Below the pieces are notes generated by a model that saw only the letters and a list, made by a program, of their open reading frames with translations, ran no database searches and had not been told where the DNA came from. DNA of 64,000 bases, taken from contig CAYQJS010000029.1 of NCBI GenBank assembly GCA_964417895.1, forward strand, positions 1 through 64,000. Direction: 5' to 3'. The stretch comes from CAYQJS01 sp964417895 (GTDB lineage Bacteria; Chloroflexota; UBA6077; SHYK01). The first letter of the stretch is position 1; the number at the start of each line of letters is the position of its first letter. The position numbers and the translations under genes are program-made. This document shows positions 59,523 to 64,000 of the stretch, one piece after another.

Positions 59523-61244
59523 CTAGTCCAAGTCCCAAAGGTGAGCATTCCACACATGGCCGCCCAGCACGTTCTTGAGCCGAGGGGAGCCCAGGACGAA
59601 GGCGCCTCCCTGGAAGAACAGCGGGAGCATGTGGACCTGGTCAGACTGTAGATGGACCATATCGCCCAGAATAGCCACGCGCTCCGGAAATGGGATGGTC
59701 CTCACATACCGCTCGATCAGTCCGTCCATCTCCGCGGACCCGTATCGGGAAGCGTTGCCGCCGAAGAAATTGTTCTGCGGGAGCGGAATGGCGCTCCGGG
59801 TAAAGTAGCCATCTGGCCCCGCGATAACCCCTTTGCTGAGCAGAATGAAGGAAGGAAAGAGGGCCCGGGCCCTCAGATCGGTCGCCCGCGGCACGGGCAG
59901 GATGTCGAGCTGCACATCCAGGCCGAGTCGCTGCCAGTGGGTCTGGACCGACAGAGCCGTGGGCACGTGGAACGAGTTCTGCTCGTGCGTGAGCAGCCCG
60001 ATGGAGAGCTTGGTCCCGTCCCCCGCGCGAAAGAAGCCATCGGCGCCTTTGCTGTATCCCAGAGCTTCGATCATTTGCGCCGCAGCCCGGGGGTCATACG
60101 GGTAGCGAACGATGCGTCCCTCGATGGCTCGGCCCTCGGGCTGGTCCGCTTGCACCCAGGAGTGCGCGATCGGGCCCAGCCCGTTGTTGAGAGCATCGGT
60201 CAGCTCCTGGCGGTCGATGGCCATCAGCGCCGCTCGTCGGAACTGGACGTTGGCGACAATCGAGGGATCGGGGTCAATGAACTGCGGATAGATGGGAAGG
60301 ACACCGGCCAGCGTTCCGCCCAGCTGGACCTTCACGTCCTGGCTGTTGCTCTGGATCTGGAGTACGTCTTCCACGTTGAGGCCCCTGCCCATATGGACGT
60401 GAACCGCCCCGGCGAGTAGAGCAGCCTTCAGCGCACCACGATCGACGAAGAACCGCATTTCGATCTGGTCGACCCGGGGCCGGCCCATAACGTACTCGTC
60501 GTTGGCGGCTAGCAAAGCATGGCTTCCTTCGACCCAATCCAGCATCCTGAACGGGCCGGCGCCCACGAATGCCTCTCGCCAGTACGGTAGGCCGAAGAAG
60601 CCACCCTTGTTTTCCTGGAAGGGCTGCTCCAGGATGTGCCTCGGCAGCGGCCACATTGTGGGCACCCGAGGAGAAGTCGAGCTGAAGAAGACGTCCGCGC
60701 CGATGAACAGGCCTCGCCACTGCACGACCGCCGTCAGCGGGTCTCGAACGTCGATCCCCGTAACGAGCGCCAAGGCTGGCACGACGACGATTTCGATCTC
60801 GCGGTCGCGGTACACGTCGACGGTGAAACGCAGGTCATCGGCGGTCAAGGGTGTGCCATCATGCCACTTGATGCCGGGCTTGAGGCGCCAGGTAGTCTCC
60901 ATGCGGCCGTCTGGGAAGACCTGCCACAGCCCGTTATCCACCGTGGGGATCGCCTCCACGAACCAGGCCTGGCGAACATTGTCGGTGTCGAGGTAGCTGA
61001 TCGCCCCATTGAGCAGGGTGTAGAACTCACCCAGCCCGGGCACGCTCCCCGAGCTGGGCGTGGGATTAGTCAGCTCCTGATGCAGCCCGGCCGGCTGGCC
61101 AAACATCGAGGCTACGACCTGCTTCCTGGTCGCGGGGGGTTGGCTCTGGGTATCCGATACGCCTGGGCGCGTCGCCGGGGCGCACGCCGACCCCACAAGC
61201 GCCAGCATCAGCACGAAGGGCATCGCCGACAGCGTTGGCTTCAT
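59523..61244 (-). CDS. ABC transporter substrate-binding lipoprotein, family 5
   Basis: A 573-residue protein, ATG at 61244 behind AGAGGAGGC; 52 open codons upstream have no site. Signal MPFVLMLALVGSAC gives Cys21. Core: DNGLWQVFPDGRMETTWRLK, WHDGTPLTADDLRFT, LPYWREAFVGAGPFRMLDW, VMGRPRVDQIEMRFF; tail NAHLWDLD. Belongs with 37978, 39705 and 43853. The VOC gene is 65 bp downstream. Confidence 0.92.
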   Translation of the reverse strand: MKPTLSAMPFVLMLALVGSACAPATRPGVSDTQSQPPATRKQVVASMFGQPAGLHQELTNPTPSSGSVPGLGEFYTLLNGAISYLDTDNVRQAWFVEAIPTVDNGLWQVFPDGRMETTWRLKPGIKWHDGTPLTADDLRFTVDVYRDREIEIVVVPALALVTGIDVRDPLTAVVQWRGLFIGADVFFSSTSPRVPTMWPLPRHILEQPFQENKGGFFGLPYWREAFVGAGPFRMLDWVEGSHALLAANDEYVMGRPRVDQIEMRFFVDRGALKAALLAGAVHVHMGRGLNVEDVLQIQSNSQDVKVQLGGTLAGVLPIYPQFIDPDPSIVANVQFRRAALMAIDRQELTDALNNGLGPIAHSWVQADQPEGRAIEGRIVRYPYDPRAAAQMIEALGYSKGADGFFRAGDGTKLSIGLLTHEQNSFHVPTALSVQTHWQRLGLDVQLDILPVPRATDLRARALFPSFILLSKGVIAGPDGYFTRSAIPLPQNNFFGGNASRYGSAEMDGLIERYVRTIPFPERVAILGDMVHLQSDQVHMLPLFFQGGAFVLGSPRLKNVLGGHVWNAHLWDLD

Positions 61245-61412
61245 TGGCTCGCCTCCTCTGGTCAAAACGCGAACACCCGCTCCCCCACGGGAACCGTGCC
61301 GTGCCGGGCAGTATGGCACGGGCCGGGCGCAGGGGCAACGCAGCCTCCCTAGCAGGCAGGTCGATCTCCTCGGCCAGGATGGGACCCACGCCGCGATCAC
61401 TGCCGGTGGCCG

Positions 61413-63119
61413 CTATTCAGTCACTTCCCACTCGTGGATGTTCCAGCTATTGCCGATCTGGGGTCCGTAGTTGCCAATCGGGCCACGTACGCGGTGCTTG
61501 GCCAGGATCACCTCGGTCTGGTAGTGCAGCGGCGCGTACGCGGCCAGCTCTGCCATGCGGGTAAGCAGTTGGACAAGGGCTCGATTTCGGTCCGGCTCGT
61601 CCAGCGAGGTCATAGCCAGCGCGTGCAGTCGGTCGATCTCGGGGTCGAAGAAGCTCCCGCGGTTCAGCTCCACGTAGCCGGTCTCGGGCTTGGGGACCTG
61701 TGCGGACACGAAGTGGAAGTTGTCCATCGAGATGCTGCGACCGTTGAGCTGCGCTCCCGGGAAGCTGGCCCGGTATTCGCGGTCGCGCTCGCGGGCCGCC
61801 GCCAGGATCGAGAGACTGGAGCTCACGCCGACCGACTTCCAGTTGTCTGCAACGATCGTGGCCGGCCGCTCCTGGCTCGTACTGGCCATCACGTCCATGT
61901 CGAGCGTCTGGCCGCCGGGGCCGGCCAGGACGCCACCGGGCTGCGGACGCCAGCCTGCCTCGGCGAACAGCGCCTGAGCGCGCGCCGGGTCGTAGGGGTA
62001 CTTGCGGATGGACCGATCGGCCTCCGGGAAGATGGCGTCAGTCGGCGCCATGAAGACGTCGGCGGGCCCGGCAAGCCCCAGTGTGACCGCCTCCGCGAGG
62101 TTCGGGCGGTCGATGGCGTGGAGCAGCCCCTGTCGGACGCGCAGATCGGTGATGGCGCGGTTCCAGCCAGGGACCTCGCGGAACTGAAAGTCCATGAAAG
62201 CCAACCGCGTGGCCCAGGTGAGCAGGTAGCCCTCGCCTCTGGCCACCCATTGGTCGCGCGCCACCACCGCCTCCGAGGCACGCACGCCGGGTGAGCTCGT
62301 CACGTCGATCTCGCCGGAGAGGAGGTTCGCGAGTAGTACGCTGTTGTCGGTGACGAAGCGGATGTCGAGGGTGGCGAGCTTCGGCGGCCCGAGCGCCCAG
62401 TCCAGGTTAGCCCGCGCGATCATGTTTGTGCCCCGGTTCCACTGCTCGAGGCGGAACGGGCCACTGCCCACGAACGCCGTGGTCCACTCCTCTCCCACGG
62501 TAAAGTTGGCCCGGTTGGTGCGGTACTTCTCCTCGAGGAGGTGCTTCGGCAGCGGGTTCAGCTCGCGGTAGCCGAGCTGGTTGGCCCTCACGTACAGAGC
62601 CTTCCACCTAACGACAAGCGTGTGGTCGTCTGCCACCTCCACCGACGCGATGAGCGGCTCGGGCTCGCGATGGATGATGGGTTGATCGGCGTCCATGTAG
62701 ACCTGGTAGGCGAAGACGAAGTCGTGGGCGGTGATGGGGGCACCGTCGTGCCAGCGCGCGTTGGGCCGGAGTCGGTACGTCGTGACCATGGTGCCGTCGG
62801 TGTTGACGACCCAGTCGCCCCGATCACGCGACGGCACGGCGGCGGCGAGCATCGGGTGGGAGTTGCCCTGGAAGTCGTAGTAGGTGAGGAAGGAGTTGAA
62901 CACCCACATGAACTCGCCGACGCCGGAGCCGGTGATCATCTTGGGGTTGAGGTTCTCTGGCTCCAGGGCCCAGCCGATCTTGATGGTGCCGCGTGGGCCG
63001 GCCGCTCCCAGCGCCGCCTCACCGCTCTCATCGCTCCGCGGCGCTGGGGCCTGGCAGGCGCCCAGGAGGAGCATTAGGAGGAGCCAACACGTGCCCTTGG
63101 GGTGAAAACGGGACATCAT
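61413..63119 (-). CDS. ABC transporter substrate-binding lipoprotein, family 5, most divergent copy
   Basis: About 568 residues from paired ATGs at 63119/63116; an ATG at 63176 is an alternative, while the longer frame crosses the tRNA-like sequence and is not credible. Signal CWLLLMLLLGAC gives Cys22. Core: RLRPNARWHDGAPITAHDFV, AFVGSGPFRLEQWNRGTNMI, GPPKLATLDIRFVTDNSVLL; tail NIHEWEVTE. The domain order is normal for family 5, but it lies outside the three subgroups of this window and resembles general Opp/Dpp-type receptors. It is the last receptor before the right-hand tRNA-like sequence. Confidence 0.9.
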   Translation of the reverse strand: MMSRFHPKGTCWLLLMLLLGACQAPAPRSDESGEAALGAAGPRGTIKIGWALEPENLNPKMITGSGVGEFMWVFNSFLTYYDFQGNSHPMLAAAVPSRDRGDWVVNTDGTMVTTYRLRPNARWHDGAPITAHDFVFAYQVYMDADQPIIHREPEPLIASVEVADDHTLVVRWKALYVRANQLGYRELNPLPKHLLEEKYRTNRANFTVGEEWTTAFVGSGPFRLEQWNRGTNMIARANLDWALGPPKLATLDIRFVTDNSVLLANLLSGEIDVTSSPGVRASEAVVARDQWVARGEGYLLTWATRLAFMDFQFREVPGWNRAITDLRVRQGLLHAIDRPNLAEAVTLGLAGPADVFMAPTDAIFPEADRSIRKYPYDPARAQALFAEAGWRPQPGGVLAGPGGQTLDMDVMASTSQERPATIVADNWKSVGVSSSLSILAAARERDREYRASFPGAQLNGRSISMDNFHFVSAQVPKPETGYVELNRGSFFDPEIDRLHALAMTSLDEPDRNRALVQLLTRMAELAAYAPLHYQTEVILAKHRVRGPIGNYGPQIGNSWNIHEWEVTE

Positions 63120-63277
63120 CGATGCGCGCGCAGTTGCCCTTGCTGGTGCGAGAGCTGCTTTCCGCCGAAATCTCATTTTGAGCGACCTCGCGGTGGCTGA
63201 TTGCTTGAATCCCCCGGCACGAGAATTGTGTCGAATGGCATTACAAAGCGCCCTTCCGTTCAGAAAGTGGGCTTTAC

Positions 63278-63355
63278 TGGTCGGGCCGGCCCGATTTGAA
63301 AAGGCTACCACACTAGACCCCATTCAGGTGCGCTACCAGGCTGCGCTGCGGCCCG
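63278..63355 (-). pseudogene. Degenerate tRNA-Pro-like sequence
   Basis: 78 bp matching the tRNA-Pro at 5594 in the acceptor (seven perfect pairs), the D-arm, the GGG anticodon loop and the CCA end. The 3' side of the anticodon stem reads CTAGT instead of TCAGG, leaving only two Watson-Crick pairs and one wobble of five, and the T-stem has a U-C mismatch at 53-61. It therefore probably does not fold as a working tRNA. It has the same orientation as the left copy, 57.7 kb away. The flanks 63120-63277 and 63356-63405 show no gene. Confidence 0.75.
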
Positions 63356-63405
63356 TTATCCCAGCACCTACAATTTGGCGCCGCACGATGGAATCATATG
63401 CGTTG

Positions 63406-64000
63406 CTACTTGACCACGTTCTCCGCCCGCAGCTCGGCCACGTCTTCAGGGTTCAGGCCGAGCACGTCCCGCAGCACCCAGTCCGTGTGCTGACCCCTCG
63501 TGGGCGCCACCTCGTTGATAGCCGCCGGCGTGCCTGACATGTGAATCCAGGGCGCCAGGAGCGTGATCTCGCCGTTGGTCGGATGCTCGCGCTGGATGAA
63601 GGCGCCGCGCTCCTTGACATGCGGGTCCACCATCACCTCCTCGAGGGAGAGCACCGGCGCCCCGAAATATCCGAGGTCGCGCAGGCCCACCCACAGCTCA
63701 TCGCGCGTCTTGTCCCGTGCCCACTCCTTGACAATCCGATCCAGCTCGCGCGCGTTCTTGCGCCTTGCCTCGGCGGTCCCGAAGCGCGAGTCGTCGCGCA
63801 GGTCCTCCTCGCGCCCCATGACGGCGGCCAGCTTCTCCCACGTTGCGTCGCTCATCTCGGGCGCGCGCAGGGTGAAGTAGCCGTCGCTGACCTGCGTCGG
63901 CGGCCCGCCAACTTTGTTGCCGGTGAAATGCTCGTGGAAGGTGCTGACCATGAAGCCCAGCACCGCCTCCTGCATGGCGACCTCGATCTTCTGGCCCTCA
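63406..64000 (-). CDS. Family III CoA-transferase (CaiB/BaiF), C-terminal part
   Basis: The frame enters from beyond the right edge and stops at 63406, giving 197 visible residues. GQKIEVAMQEAVLGFMVSTF and SDGYFTLRAPEMSDATWEKL, FGTAEARRKNARELDRIVKE and AFIQREHPTNGEITLLAPWI are hallmarks of formyl-CoA/carnitine CoA-transferase relatives, which move CoA between carboxylic acids. The catalytic Asp lies in the missing N-terminal part. It is on the far side of the tRNA-like sequence and may belong to a different region. Confidence 0.9.
   Translation of the reverse strand, partial: EGQKIEVAMQEAVLGFMVSTFHEHFTGNKVGGPPTQVSDGYFTLRAPEMSDATWEKLAAVMGREEDLRDDSRFGTAEARRKNARELDRIVKEWARDKTRDELWVGLRDLGYFGAPVLSLEEVMVDPHVKERGAFIQREHPTNGEITLLAPWIHMSGTPAAINEVAPTRGQHTDWVLRDVLGLNPEDVAELRAENVVK

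Noticed and set aside
63174..63323. Extended N-terminus of the last lipoprotein gene
   Set aside because: The extension would translate through the tRNA-Pro-like sequence and puts the lipoprotein signal about 70 residues in; a start near 63119 fits a normal signal peptide.

Overview
This is a GC-rich window (roughly two-thirds G+C) densely packed with accessory catabolic and uptake genes. It suggests a member of the Chloroflexota, probably a draft or metagenome-derived assembly. The reasons are the large paralogous set of family-5 solute-binding lipoproteins, many palindromic intergenic repeats, GTG/TTG starts behind strong AGGAGG sites, SEC-C and cupin proteins, and two 10-N scaffold gaps (5609-5618 and 29718-29727). 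The taxonomic call is an inference (about 50%), since no rRNA or core marker is present.

Layout. 1-5309: a truncated amidohydrolase with an internal 15-bp tandem repeat, a small cupin, a SEC-C protein and a lone ABC ATPase. 5553-5703: a tRNA-Pro(GGG) gene with promoter and terminator, interrupted by a scaffold gap. 5938-13519: an M24-like protein, a tandem GlcG/HbpS protein, and two solute-binding lipoproteins around a bicupin. 13741-17732 (+): a molybdenum hydroxylase large subunit, an NMT1-like protein and a VOC protein. 17745-28079 (-): SDR, molybdenum hydroxylase large subunit, solute-binding lipoprotein, NMT1-like protein, UbiD-type decarboxylase, Rieske oxygenase, and FAD and [2Fe-2S] subunits. 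28233-33534 (+): a TAXI-like binding protein, a third large subunit and a lipoprotein. 33542-37559 (-): a ClpS-like protein, a bicupin, a BNR-repeat protein and a second Rieske oxygenase. 37978-45523 (+): three lipoproteins and two amidohydrolases. 45654-47500 (-): CoxG, FAD and [2Fe-2S] subunits. 47633-53045 (+): bicupin, lipoprotein, bicupin, and a D-threonine-aldolase/D-serine-dehydratase-like enzyme. 53055-63119 (-): four lipoproteins, a double-VOC protein, a small cupin and a bicupin. 63278-63355: a degenerate second tRNA-Pro. 63406-64000: the C-terminus of a CoA-transferase.

How it may work together. Twelve family-5 solute-binding lipoproteins occur in about 55 kb without one Opp/Dpp-type permease or ATPase. 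They alternate with oxidative enzymes (three Mo-hydroxylase large subunits, two Rieske oxygenases, five bicupins), decarboxylation or hydrolysis enzymes (UbiD, amidohydrolases) and VOC proteins. The simplest reading is a set of receptor-plus-enzyme modules for different, probably aromatic or carboxylate, substrates, with the lipoproteins sharing a permease encoded elsewhere. This is inference. Substrates cannot be read from the sequence.

Other notable points are palindromic repeats apparently inserted in frame into coding regions, several enzyme-family proteins that have lost catalytic residues, and tRNA-Pro copies in direct orientation at both ends of the catabolic block.
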